DNA of 64,000 nt, taken from NCBI RefSeq assembly GCF_900106695.1, contig NZ_FNMZ01000009.1, forward strand, positions 1 through 64,000, read 5' to 3'. Positions 27,337 to 35,429 of the stretch are shown here, piece by piece. Within the stretch, counting starts at the first letter, position 1. Each line of letters begins with the position of its first letter. Below the pieces are notes generated by a model. It searched no databases, was not told where the DNA came from, and saw only the letters and a list, made by a program, of their open reading frames with translations. This DNA comes from Albimonas donghaensis (GTDB taxonomy: Bacteria; Pseudomonadota; Alphaproteobacteria; Rhodobacterales; Rhodobacteraceae). Both the position numbers and the translations under genes were made by a program.

Positions 27337-28346
27337 TCGGCCGCCCGCGCCTCCGACGCCGCGTCGCTTCCGGCGCCGGACCCCGAGGCCTCGCCGGCCT
27401 CCTCCGACCCCGACGCGTCGCCGCGTTTCAGGCGCACCCGCAGCCGCTTGATGCGCCGCGGATCGGCGTCGAGCACCTCAAATTCGTGGCCGTCGGGATG
27501 CAGGATCACCTCGCCCCGCTCGGGCACCCGGTCGGCCAGCATGAAGACCAGCCCGCCCAGCGTGTCCACGTCCTCGTCCAGCTCGTCCGAGAGCAGGTCG
27601 ACGCCGGCCTCCTCCTCGAATTCCGGGATCTCCAGCCGCGCGGCGCAGATGTAGACGCCGTCGGTCTCCTTGCGCCAGGCGAAGGCGTCGGCGACGTCGT
27701 GCTCGTCCTCGATATCGCCGACGATCTGCTCCAGCACGTCCTCGATGGTCACCAGCCCGTCGACGCCGCCGTATTCGTCGATGACCAGCGCCATGTGCAT
27801 GCGCCCGCCCTGCATCTTCTGCAAAAGCCCCTCGATCGGCATCGAGGGCGGCACATACAGCATCGGCCGCACCAGCGGACGCAGGTCCAGCGGCTCATGC
27901 CCGTTGCCGTTGAAGCCGAAGCGCAGCGCCAGGTCCTTGAGGTGGATGAAGCCCAGCGGGTCGTCCAGCGTGTCGCGATAGACCGGCAGCCGCGTATGGC
28001 GGGTGTGGCGGAAGGCGGCGACCAGGTCGTCGAGCCCGGTCGCGAGGTCCACCGCCTCGATATCGGCGCGGGGGACCATGACGTCGATCACCCGCAGCTC
28101 GCGCAGGCGGCGCACATTGACCAGCATGGCCCGTTCGCCGGCGCTGGGGGAGGCGGGGGCCGCGTCCTCCTCATCCTCGTCGGCGGCGCCTCGGCGGCCG
28201 AACAGGCGGGAGATCAGCGACGGGGAGGACCCGCCTTCTTCGGAGAGCCCCGCGCCCGAGTCGCGGCCTTGCGCCCCGTCCTCATCGCGCGACATGTCCG
28301 ACGGCCCGACCCTCGCGGGGTCGACCGAACTTCGATCAGCGTCCAT
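27333..28346 (-). CDS. corC: CorC/HlyC-family CBS-domain protein
   Basis: Cytosolic protein of 337 residues with a pair of CBS domains (VMVPRADIEAVD through VIDEYGGVDGLVTIEDVLEQIVGDIEDEHD) followed by the CorC/HlyC C-terminal domain. Linked to magnesium/cobalt efflux in enterobacteria; its role in alphaproteobacteria is less clear. The start at 28346 follows AAGGAG and overlaps the ybeY end by 11 bases. The last 30 residues are an Ala/Ser/Glu-rich tail. Part of the phoH-ybeY-corC-lnt operon. Confidence 0.9.
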   Translation of the reverse strand: MDADRSSVDPARVGPSDMSRDEDGAQGRDSGAGLSEEGGSSPSLISRLFGRRGAADEDEEDAAPASPSAGERAMLVNVRRLRELRVIDVMVPRADIEAVDLATGLDDLVAAFRHTRHTRLPVYRDTLDDPLGFIHLKDLALRFGFNGNGHEPLDLRPLVRPMLYVPPSMPIEGLLQKMQGGRMHMALVIDEYGGVDGLVTIEDVLEQIVGDIEDEHDVADAFAWRKETDGVYICAARLEIPEFEEEAGVDLLSDELDEDVDTLGGLVFMLADRVPERGEVILHPDGHEFEVLDADPRRIKRLRVRLKRGDASGSEEAGEASGSGAGSDAASEARAAE

Positions 28347-29064
28347 CGCTCCTTGCCTTCTTGGCGCCGGCGCGGGGCCGGGCCTTTTTCGGGATCTTCC
28401 CCGGCGTCTCGTCCGCCGGCATGGACTGCGCGAGATAAGGGTCCGCGCGCCCCGCGGCAAGCAGAGCCTCGCTCTCCAGGCCCTCCATCAGGCGGGCGTC
28501 GCCGTCGCGCTCGTGATCGTAACCCAGAAGATGAAGGACTCCGTGCAGGCCGAGGTGCCGCACGTGATCGGCCAGCGCGATCCCCTGCGCCTCCGCCTCC
28601 GCCGCCACCGTCTCCCAGGCCAGCGCCACGTCGCCGAGGCTGTCGGGCTCGCCGCCCCAGGGGCCGTCGGTCTCGGGCGGGGGCGGGGCGGAGGGGCGCG
28701 CGCCATCGGCGCGGCCCTCCGCCTCGGCCCGCAATTCATGGGCGGGCCAGGACAGCACGTTGGTGGGCGCGGCCTTGCCCCGGAAGCTTTCGTTCAGGCG
28801 GGCGACCGTGTCGTCATCGGCGAACAGCACGCTGATCGAGCGACCCTCCGCCGCGACCCCGGCCGCGACCAGCGCCAGCGCCGCGGCCTCGGCGGCCAGC
28901 GCCTCCAGCCCGCCGTCGCCGCCCAGCGCCTCGGCCCAGCGTTCGTCCTCCACCGCCAGTTCGATGGCGATGGCGGGAAGGGACGGAGGCCGGTCGCCCG
29001 CCTCCGTCACCGCATCCATCGCCGCATCCGGGGCGGCGGGCGCGTCAGCGGCCGGGTCGGCCAT
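28336..29064 (-). CDS. ybeY: endoribonuclease YbeY
   Basis: Zinc-dependent RNase for 16S rRNA 3' maturation and ribosome quality control. The 242-residue protein carries the metal motif HGVLHLLGYDHERDGDARLM (three histidines). It is longer than the usual 150-170 because of a 35-residue Ala/Asp-rich N-terminus and a Pro/Glu-rich insert near residue 115, plus a Lys/Arg-rich tail. The start at 29064 has a GGGAGGGG site. It overlaps phoH by 20 bases and corC by 11. Confidence 0.93.
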   Translation of the reverse strand: MADPAADAPAAPDAAMDAVTEAGDRPPSLPAIAIELAVEDERWAEALGGDGGLEALAAEAAALALVAAGVAAEGRSISVLFADDDTVARLNESFRGKAAPTNVLSWPAHELRAEAEGRADGARPSAPPPPETDGPWGGEPDSLGDVALAWETVAAEAEAQGIALADHVRHLGLHGVLHLLGYDHERDGDARLMEGLESEALLAAGRADPYLAQSMPADETPGKIPKKARPRAGAKKARSDGR

Positions 29065-30145
29065 CGATCCCCTCCCGTCGGCCCTCGTCGCCGTATTCGG
29101 CGTCATAGGCCTCGATGATCCTCTGCACCATCGGGTGACGCACCACGTCCGCGGCCTTGAACCGGGTCATGCCCACGCCCTTCACATCCGCCAGCAGCCG
29201 CACCGCCTGATCCAGCCCCGAGCGCACGCCGCGCGGCAGATCCACCTGGCTGAGATCCCCGTTGATCGACATGCGCGACCCCTCGCCCAACCGGGTGAGG
29301 AACATCTTCATCTGCATCTCGGTGGCGTTCTGCGCCTCGTCCAGCACGATGAAGGCGTTGGACAGCGTGCGCCCGCGCATGAAGGCCAGCGGCGCGATCT
29401 CGATCTTCTTGTCCAGCATCGCCTTCTGCACCTGGCCGGGCGGCAGCAGGTCGTTGAGCGAATCGTAGAGCGGCTGCATGTAGGGGTCGATCTTCTCCTT
29501 CATGTCGCCGGGCAGGAAGCCGAGCCGCTCGCCCGCCTCCACCGCCGGACGCGACAGGATGATCCGGTCCACCCGGCCCTCCAGCCACATCGACACGCCG
29601 ACCGCGACCGCGAGATAGGTCTTGCCGGTGCCCGCGGGGCCGACGCCGAAGACCAGCTCGCGGTCGAACAGCGCGCGCACATAGTCGCGCTGGGCCGCGG
29701 TGCGCGGCTCCACGGTCTTCTTGCGGGTGCGGATCTCCAGCTTGCCGCCGGCGAACATCTCGAGCTGGTTCTCCCGCGGCGGGCCGGGCGCGGCGGCCGG
29801 GTCCGGCGGGCTCTCGGCCCCGAAGCGCAGGGCGGCGTCGACGTCGCCCGGCTCCACCGGCCGGCCCTGTTCGAGCCTCAGGTAAAGCGCGCTGAGCGCC
29901 TCGGCCGCCAGCGTCCGGGCGCCGGCCTCGCCATGGATGGCGAGCACGTTGCCCCGTCGCAGGATCTGCACCGTCAGCGCCTGTTCGACCTGGGCGAGAT
30001 GCCGGTCGAAAGCGCCGCAGAGCGGGGCCAGCAGCGAGTTGTCAGGGAAATCCAGCAGCGTCTCGGAGGACGCGCCGGGCATTGCGGGGTCGTCGTCGGA
30101 CGGGGTCCGACGGCCGGATTCGGCGGACAGAACAAACTGCGCCAA
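29045..30145 (-). CDS. phoH: PhoH-like ATPase
   Basis: P-loop protein of 366 residues, with an N-terminal KH-like part (FPDNSLLAPLCGAFDRHLAQVEQAL) and PhoH domain with GPAGTGKTYLAVA, RPAVEAGERLGFLPGD and the Walker B FIVLDEAQNAT. Its proposed roles involve RNA handling with YbeY. The chosen start is a TTG at 30145 with GGAGAG close upstream; the first in-frame ATG lies 23 codons further on and lacks a ribosome site. It heads the ybeY-corC-lnt cluster; miaB, often upstream, is absent. Confidence 0.92.
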   Translation of the reverse strand: MAQFVLSAESGRRTPSDDDPAMPGASSETLLDFPDNSLLAPLCGAFDRHLAQVEQALTVQILRRGNVLAIHGEAGARTLAAEALSALYLRLEQGRPVEPGDVDAALRFGAESPPDPAAAPGPPRENQLEMFAGGKLEIRTRKKTVEPRTAAQRDYVRALFDRELVFGVGPAGTGKTYLAVAVGVSMWLEGRVDRIILSRPAVEAGERLGFLPGDMKEKIDPYMQPLYDSLNDLLPPGQVQKAMLDKKIEIAPLAFMRGRTLSNAFIVLDEAQNATEMQMKMFLTRLGEGSRMSINGDLSQVDLPRGVRSGLDQAVRLLADVKGVGMTRFKAADVVRHPMVQRIIEAYDAEYGDEGRREGIDGRPGR

Positions 30146-30292
30146 GGGCTCTCCATCTGGATGCGCGCCGCGCCCGATCAGCGCCGGACGTGGGTTCAGC
30201 GTGGCCCATGGCGGGGCCGTGGGCAAGTCGAAATCCGGGGGCGCGTCGTGACGGTATCATGACGCCGGCGCGGCGGGTCGGCGCGGGTCGGA

Positions 30293-30802
30293 TCAGTTGC
30301 CCTTGCGGCCGCTCCAGGGCAGCGGTGCGACGGGAATGCCGTCCTCGATCAGCTCGCGGGCCTCCTCGCGGGTGGCCTCGCCGTAGATCGGGCGGTCCTC
30401 GGTCTCGCCCTCGTGCATCTCCCGCGCCAGGCGGGGGAAGTCGTGGCCGACATTCTCGGCCGTGGCCTCGACCTTCTCGCGCAGGGCGCGCATCGCGGCC
30501 TCCAGCGGCGAGCCGGGGGCAGACAGCAGCGTGGCGCGGTCCTCCGCCGGGGCGGGGGCGGGCGCGTCGGCGAGCGGGCGCGGCGCCTCCGCGGCGGGTT
30601 CCGCGGGCGCTTCGACGGCAGCGGCGGCCTTGCGGCGCGACGACGTCACCCGCGGCGCCATCAGCGCCTTCTCGACCTCCGGCGATCCGCAGACGGCGCA
30701 GCTCAGCCCCCCGACGGTTTTCAGGCGGTCATAGGTCTCGGCCGACTGGAACCAGCTTTCGAAATCGTGGCCGTCTGCGCAGCGCAGCGTGTAGCGGATC
30801 AT
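30293..30802 (-). CDS. DUF1178 family protein
   Basis: A 169-residue protein of PF06676 type, common in alphaproteobacteria and of unknown function. It starts MIRYTLRCADGHDFESWFQS, has a CxxC pair in LSCAVCGSPEVEKALMAP, an Ala/Pro-rich linker, and a conserved C-terminal half (VGHDFPRLAREMHEGE, IYGEATREEARELIEDGI). The two cysteine motifs suggest a zinc knuckle. It is transcribed toward phoH with a 147-bp gap and diverges from the phoR-like kinase. Confidence 0.88.
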   Translation of the reverse strand: MIRYTLRCADGHDFESWFQSAETYDRLKTVGGLSCAVCGSPEVEKALMAPRVTSSRRKAAAAVEAPAEPAAEAPRPLADAPAPAPAEDRATLLSAPGSPLEAAMRALREKVEATAENVGHDFPRLAREMHEGETEDRPIYGEATREEARELIEDGIPVAPLPWSGRKGN

Positions 30803-31033
30803 GTCCGGGCGTCCCTCGGCGGCTGCCCGGCGCGGGGGTCCGGACCCGGGCGCAGGGCGATTCGCGGGCCCGATCCCCTGCCGGGCCGCGCGCGATACAT
30901 ATGTGACCGGACGGCGAAGGCAAAGTCGCATCGCGATATGACCGTTTCGCGAAGCCGAAGCCGCTTCGCGTCGGGGACATGGCGTGCTAACCCGCGCCAT
31001 TGCGGGACGCAGGCGGAAAGGATGGTCGCGGTC

Positions 31034-32410
31034 ATGGAACTCTGGACGCAGCGGGGCGGGCGCCTCGGGACCGCCGCCGCGGGCATCGGGGCGGCGCTGC
31101 TCGCCCAGTCCGCCGGATGGGGCCAGGAGGGGCAGGTCGCCGCCGGCCTGCTGACCGCGCTCGTCGCCGCTTTCGGCCTGCCCAACGCCGCCGCCGTGCG
31201 CCGGGCCGTGGTGATCGCCGCCGACCGCCCCGCCGCCCAGGCCGGGCGGACCGGGCGGGCCGAGGACGGCGCCGCCCCCTACCCGCTGATGGAACCCGGC
31301 CTGGGCCGCGCCGCGCTGGACCGCCTGCCGATGGCGCTGCTGATGATCAACGGGCACGGCATGGTGATCTACGCCAACCTCGCCGCCCGCGCCCTGTTCG
31401 AACGGCTGCGCGAGGGCGAGCACTACTCGATGTCCTTCCGCGCCCCCGACCTGCTCGACGCCCTGTCCGAGTCGCTGGCCGGCGCCGCCCCCTCCAGCTT
31501 CGACTTCACCCTGCACGGGGACCGCAGCCGGGTGCTGTCGGCGCATGTGGACGGCGGCGGCGCCGGCGCCGGCGCGCAGCCGGGCGGGCGGCGGGTGCTG
31601 TGCCTGTTCCAGGACCGCACCCAGGACATGCGCCACGCCCGCATGCGCACCGACTTCATCGCCAATGCCAGCCACGAACTCCGCACCCCGCTCAGCTCCA
31701 TCAAGGGCTTCATCGAGACCCTCCAGGGCCCCGCCCGCGACGACGAGGCGGCGCGGGAGCGGTTCCTCGGCATCATGCAGGCGCAGGCGGAGCGGATGCA
31801 GCGGCTGGTCGACGACCTGCTGTCGCTCAACCGCATCGAGCTGAACGAGCATGTCGCGCCCACCGACCTCGTGGATCTCGGCGAGATCGCCCACGAAACC
31901 GCCGAAAGCCTCGCTCCCATGGCGGAGGAGCGCGGCACGGCCATCACCACGGACCTTCCCGCCCGCGGCCCGAGGGTGCGCGGCGACCGCGACCAGCTGA
32001 TCCAGGCCATCGGCAACCTGCTGGAGAACGGGCTGAAATACGGCGGCGACGGGCCGGTGGAGCTGAGCCGCGCCCCCGCCACGCCGGACCATCCGGGCAT
32101 GGTCGGCCTGCGCGTCCGCGACCATGGCGAAGGCGTGCCCGCCGAGCATATCCCCCGGCTGACCGAACGCTTCTACCGGGTCTCGGTCAAGCGCAGCCGC
32201 AGCCAGGGCGGCACCGGGCTGGGGCTGGCCATCGTCAAGCACATCCTGTCGCGCCATCGCGGCGAGCTGTCGATCGAAAGCACGCCGGGCGAGGGCTCCA
32301 GCTTCACCCTCTGGCTGCCGGTGGAGCGCGCCGGCGCGCCGGCGGCCGAGGACGACGCCCCCGGCCCCGACGCCGGCGTCCCGGCGCCGAGTCACGCCAC
32401 GGGCGCCTGA
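31034..32410 (+). CDS. phoR: PhoR-like sensor histidine kinase
   Basis: The 458-residue protein has two short N-terminal hydrophobic segments, a PAS-like domain (ALDRLPMALLMINGHGMVIYAN), a phospho-acceptor helix with ANASHELRTPLSSIKGF, and a full ATPase domain (NLLENGLKYGG, DHGEGVP, GTGLGLAIVKHIL). Order and features match PhoR of the phosphate-starvation system. The second ATG (31034) is preferred; the first (31022) abuts the ribosome site. phoU follows, but pstSCAB and phoB, which usually separate or follow them, are missing here. Confidence 0.85.
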   Translation: MELWTQRGGRLGTAAAGIGAALLAQSAGWGQEGQVAAGLLTALVAAFGLPNAAAVRRAVVIAADRPAAQAGRTGRAEDGAAPYPLMEPGLGRAALDRLPMALLMINGHGMVIYANLAARALFERLREGEHYSMSFRAPDLLDALSESLAGAAPSSFDFTLHGDRSRVLSAHVDGGGAGAGAQPGGRRVLCLFQDRTQDMRHARMRTDFIANASHELRTPLSSIKGFIETLQGPARDDEAARERFLGIMQAQAERMQRLVDDLLSLNRIELNEHVAPTDLVDLGEIAHETAESLAPMAEERGTAITTDLPARGPRVRGDRDQLIQAIGNLLENGLKYGGDGPVELSRAPATPDHPGMVGLRVRDHGEGVPAEHIPRLTERFYRVSVKRSRSQGGTGLGLAIVKHILSRHRGELSIESTPGEGSSFTLWLPVERAGAPAAEDDAPGPDAGVPAPSHATGA

Positions 32411-32422
32411 TCCGGCCGCCGC

Positions 32423-32456
32423 GGCGCGGCGCGCGGGGTTTTTCGCGCGCCGCGCC
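32423..32456 (+). other. 12-bp hairpin between phoR and phoU
   Basis: Perfect stem (32423-32434 with 32445-32456) enclosing a loop with TTTTT. No T tract follows, so it may be a processing or attenuation element rather than a terminator. Confidence 0.5.
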
Positions 32457-32573
32457 CTCCGGATGCGCGCAGATCCGTGAAAACGCCCCAGAGGCGACAC
32501 AAGACTGCAACAGAGGCGGACTAACCTGCGGGTTCGCGAAATCCCGCCCTCTCGCCATCTCGTGTCCGCCAGC

Positions 32574-33377
32574 ATGTTCGAGCGTTCCCCTCCCCCGCCG
32601 CCCCCCGGCGCGTCATCCCACGCCGCCCCCGGAACCCCGGCCGGGCGGCGTCACACCGTGTCGGCCTTCGACGAGGATCTGACCGGCATCGTCGCGCTGA
32701 CCCTGCGTCTCGGCGGTCAGGCGGAGGAGCTGACCGACCTCGCCCTGCGCGCGATGGAGACCGGCGATCCCGCGCTGGCCGAGGACGCCGCCGCGCGTCG
32801 CGCCCGGCTCACCGGCTTCGCCCGCTCGGCCACCGCCTCGGCGGCGTTCGTGCTGGCGCTGCGGCAACCGATGGCGGCGGATCTGCGGCTGGTGCTGGCC
32901 GCCCTGCGGATGATCCCGGCGCTGGAGCGGACCGGAGAGCTGGCCGCCAACATCGCCGCGCGCGGGGCCGAACTCCGCCGCGCCGGGGCCTGCGCGGACG
33001 GGCGCGGGGCCGCGGCCTCCGCCAGCGCCGGGCCCGACGATCCCGACCTCGCGCTGCGCCGCTTCGGAGGGCGGGCGCTGTCGCAGCTCTCCATGGCGCT
33101 GTCGGCGCATCAGGCCCGCGACGCCGCCCGGGCGCGGGCGGTCTGGCGGCGCGACGCGGCGCTGGACGCGCATTTCTCGTCGCTGCTGGACAGTCTGGTG
33201 GCCGGCATGGCCGAGCGTCCGCAGGACGTGGCCCGCTTCGCCCAGCGCCTGTTCCTCGCCAAGGATCTGGAGCGGATCGGCGACCAGGCCCGCCGCATCG
33301 CCGCCGCGTCCTGGTGGATGCAGTCGGGGCGCGAGATCGACGAGGCCCCGCCCTTTCCCGAGCCGGACGCGGACTGA
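32574..33377 (+). CDS. phoU: PhoU family phosphate regulator
   Basis: PhoU restrains phosphate uptake and the PhoR kinase. The 267-residue protein has two three-helix PhoU repeats with the signatures RQPMAADLRLVLAALRMI, LERTGELAANI and LAKDLERIGDQARRIA. A Pro-rich N-terminal tail and an Ala-rich linker (about residues 140-155) are unusual. A GTG at 32562 is an alternative start; neither has a clear ribosome site. It lies about 160 bp after phoR. Confidence 0.88.
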   Translation: MFERSPPPPPPGASSHAAPGTPAGRRHTVSAFDEDLTGIVALTLRLGGQAEELTDLALRAMETGDPALAEDAAARRARLTGFARSATASAAFVLALRQPMAADLRLVLAALRMIPALERTGELAANIAARGAELRRAGACADGRGAAASASAGPDDPDLALRRFGGRALSQLSMALSAHQARDAARARAVWRRDAALDAHFSSLLDSLVAGMAERPQDVARFAQRLFLAKDLERIGDQARRIAAASWWMQSGREIDEAPPFPEPDAD

Positions 33378-33429
33378 CCCGCCCCCTTCCCGCCCCCTTT
33401 CTCCCCGACGCCCTTCCCCGAAACGCGAA

Positions 33430-33470
33430 CCGCCGCGCCCATGACGGGCGCGGCGGCGGGTTGTTCTTCG
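33430..33470 (+). terminator. terminator after phoU
   Basis: Perfect 11-bp stem (33430-33440 with 33446-33456), loop ATGAC, then CGGGTTGTTCTTCG. It lies between convergent phoU and gcrA and may serve both. Confidence 0.6.
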
Positions 33471-33501
33471 CGGGCTGTTCTTTGCTCCGGGGGCGCGGCG
33501 C

Positions 33502-34170
33502 TCAGCGGCTGCGGGCGCGGTCCCGGCGGGCGCTCATCGGCTGGAAGGCGACCGAGACATGGGTCTCGCAATAGGGCTTCCCGCCGATCGAGGGCAGGCC
33601 GCAGAAGAAGAAGTCATCCGTCGCCGGATCGCCGATCGGCCATTTGCAGGTCCGCTCGGTGAGCTGGAGCAGGTTGAGCCGGCGGGCCCGCTTCTCGACT
33701 TCCTCGAGGTTGCGGCGGGCCTCCTCGGAGACTTCGGAGACCGCGGGCGGCTGCGGGCCGTTGGGCGGGATCACCGGCGCGACGCGCGCGACCGGCCGTT
33801 CCGCCACGGGGGCCGGGGCGGCGGCGGGCTCGGGCGCGCTGGGCGCGGGTTCGGGCGCGCGGGCGGCGGGCGCGGCGGGGGCCGGCGTCGGGGCGGCGGC
33901 GGGCTCCGGCGCCGCCGGGCGCGGCGCGGCGGCCGCGGGCGCCGGGGCGGGCGCGGGAGAGGGCGGCGGCGAGGCCGCGACCGCATCCTCCGGCATGTCC
34001 TTGCCCGCGGGCTTGGGCGCGGCGGTGCGGTTGGACAGGCCAAGACGATGCACCTTGCCGATCACGGCGTTGCGGGTGACCCCGCCCAGCGCCTTGGCGA
34101 TCTGGCTCGCGCTCTTGCCCTCGCTCCACATGCTCTTGAGCAGCTCGACCCGCTCGTCCGTCCAGGACAT
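33502..34170 (-). CDS. gcrA: cell cycle regulator GcrA
   Basis: GcrA recruits RNA polymerase sigma-70 to promoters carrying methylated GANTC sites and drives the alphaproteobacterial cell cycle with CcrM. The 222-residue protein begins SWTDERVELLKSMW and RNAVIGKVHRLGL (the DNA-binding helix-turn-helix), has an exceptionally long Ala/Pro-rich linker (about residues 65-145) and a C-terminal sigma-interacting domain with CKWPIGDP, FCGLP and PYCETH. The ATG at 34170 is preferred over two just upstream because GGAG lies 6 bases before it. Confidence 0.93.
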   Translation of the reverse strand: MSWTDERVELLKSMWSEGKSASQIAKALGGVTRNAVIGKVHRLGLSNRTAAPKPAGKDMPEDAVAASPPPSPAPAPAPAAAAPRPAAPEPAAAPTPAPAAPAARAPEPAPSAPEPAAAPAPVAERPVARVAPVIPPNGPQPPAVSEVSEEARRNLEEVEKRARRLNLLQLTERTCKWPIGDPATDDFFFCGLPSIGGKPYCETHVSVAFQPMSARRDRARSR

Positions 34171-34424
34171 GGCCATCTCCATCGCTCCGCTTCCGGACCA
34201 GGCCCGGAAGGTCGCCGAAACAAAAAGGGGCGCGCGCCGGACGTCTCCGCCCGCCGCGCATCCCCGGCGCCGCGCTGCGGCGGCGCCCCAAACTTTCAGC
34301 GCCTATTCTAGTCAGAGGGGCTCAGGTGGCAAGCGCCGCCCCGTCGCGCAAGGGCGCGACGGCGGAATGACCGCGGGGCAGAGGCATTCGCGCCGCGGAA
34401 TCCGGCGACGCGCGCGGGCGGCGT

Positions 34425-34474
34425 GGGCGGGACAGGGGGGCGGGACAGGGGGGCGGGACAGGGGGGCGGGTGCG
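34425..34474. repeat. 13-bp tandem repeat (about 3.5 copies)
   Basis: Units of GGGCGGGACAGGG end next to the stop codon of the ArsR gene. GC-rich and possibly involved in 3' end structure. Confidence 0.75.
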
Positions 34475-34475
34475 G

Positions 34476-34889
34476 CTACTCCTCCTCCGCCTCCGCCCCC
34501 GCCTCCGCCACCGACTCCACGTCCGCGTCCAGTTGCGCGGCGAGCCGTTGCAGGGCCGCGTCCCACTGCGTCTCGACCCGGCGCAGAAAGACCTGCGCCT
34601 CCGCCGCCCCCTGCCGGCGCAGGGCGAAACGGCGTTCGCGGCCCGCGCGCCGCGCCTCCACCAGCCCCGCCCCCTCCAGCGCCGCGAGATGCCGGGTCAC
34701 GCCCTGACGGGTCAGCCCGTCGGGCGCGATCAGCGGATCGCTGGCCAGATCCCAGGTCAGCTCCTTGATCGAGCGGGGGCGGCCGTCGGCCAGCCCCTCG
34801 AACAGGGCCAGCCGGGCCGGATGGCCCAGCGCCGCGAAGATCATGGCGGCGGTGCTCCTGGCGGCGGCAGGGCGGGAGGGCTCAGACAT
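34476..34889 (-). CDS. ArsR-family transcriptional regulator
   Basis: A 137-residue winged-helix repressor with FAALGHPARLALFEGLADG, LTRQGVTRHLAALEGAGLV (recognition helix) and RRFAL. No metal-binding cysteines, so it belongs to the non-metal, SdpR-like branch that usually controls an adjacent AHSA1 gene. It overlaps that gene by 8 bases and probably autoregulates both through the twin palindromes at 35365-35425. C-terminal tail is acidic and Ala-rich. Confidence 0.9.
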   Translation of the reverse strand: MSEPSRPAAARSTAAMIFAALGHPARLALFEGLADGRPRSIKELTWDLASDPLIAPDGLTRQGVTRHLAALEGAGLVEARRAGRERRFALRRQGAAEAQVFLRRVETQWDAALQRLAAQLDADVESVAEAGAEAEEE

Positions 34890-35343
34890 CGGCCGATTCG
34901 CCCGCGAGGAACCGCTCGATATTGCCGAACTGGAAGTCCCAGCCGCGCGTATTGCTCCGCAGCGCCTCCTGCGCGCGATTGACGGGAAGGGCGGCGAAGC
35001 CGCTCTCGACCACGGTCAGGCGGGCGCCGGCGGCGGTCGGCGCGATCTCGAAACGGACCAGGGTGCAGGGACCCGAAAGCGGGTCGGCGCCCTTCTCCGG
35101 GTCCAGCGGGCTCCAGCGCCAGGCGAAGACCGTCTCCGGGATCCATTCCACCACCTCGCAGGCGAAACGGACATGCTCATGGCCGGGGATCGTGAAGCGG
35201 CCGACGACGGGCTGGCCGAGGGCGAAGGGCCCCTCCATCGCCACGCCGAACCAGGCGCCGAAGCGGGCGGGATCGGTCAGCGCCCGCCAGACGCGGGACG
35301 GCGGGTGGGGAAGCTCCAGGCTGCGTTCGATGATGTCCTGCAT
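34882..35343 (-). CDS. SRPBCC/AHSA1-domain protein
   Basis: A 153-residue START-like fold protein with LPHPPSRVWRALTDPARFGAWFG at the start and SGFAALP plus WDFQFGNIERFL at the end, typical of AHSA1 proteins encoded with an ArsR partner. Ligand unknown. GGAG lies 9 bases before the ATG at 35343. First gene of a two-gene operon with arsR. Confidence 0.9.
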   Translation of the reverse strand: MQDIIERSLELPHPPSRVWRALTDPARFGAWFGVAMEGPFALGQPVVGRFTIPGHEHVRFACEVVEWIPETVFAWRWSPLDPEKGADPLSGPCTLVRFEIAPTAAGARLTVVESGFAALPVNRAQEALRSNTRGWDFQFGNIERFLAGESADV

Positions 35344-35364
35344 GGCGTGCTCCGTCCGCGATGG

Positions 35365-35380
35365 GCAACTGAAACGTTGC
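35365..35380. promoter_or_regulatory. operator 1 (GCAACTgAAAcGTTGC)
   Basis: 16-bp inverted repeat GCAAC-N6-GTTGC, 22 bp upstream of the AHSA1 start. A second copy of the same pattern lies 45 bp away. Probable ArsR binding site. Confidence 0.65.
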
Positions 35381-35409
35381 ATGCAGCTTGCGCATGGATC
35401 CGCACTTAT

Positions 35410-35425
35410 GCAACTCAAATGTTGC
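35410..35425. promoter_or_regulatory. operator 2 (GCAACTcAAAtGTTGC)
   Basis: Second copy of the 16-bp inverted repeat, differing from operator 1 at two loop positions only. It overlaps a possible extended -10 (TGCATAAGT on the minus strand). Confidence 0.65.
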
Positions 35426-35429
35426 GCAT

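Noticed and set aside
30000-30292. miaB expected upstream of phoH
   Set aside because: The usual alphaproteobacterial neighbour is not here; the upstream gene is a DUF1178 protein.
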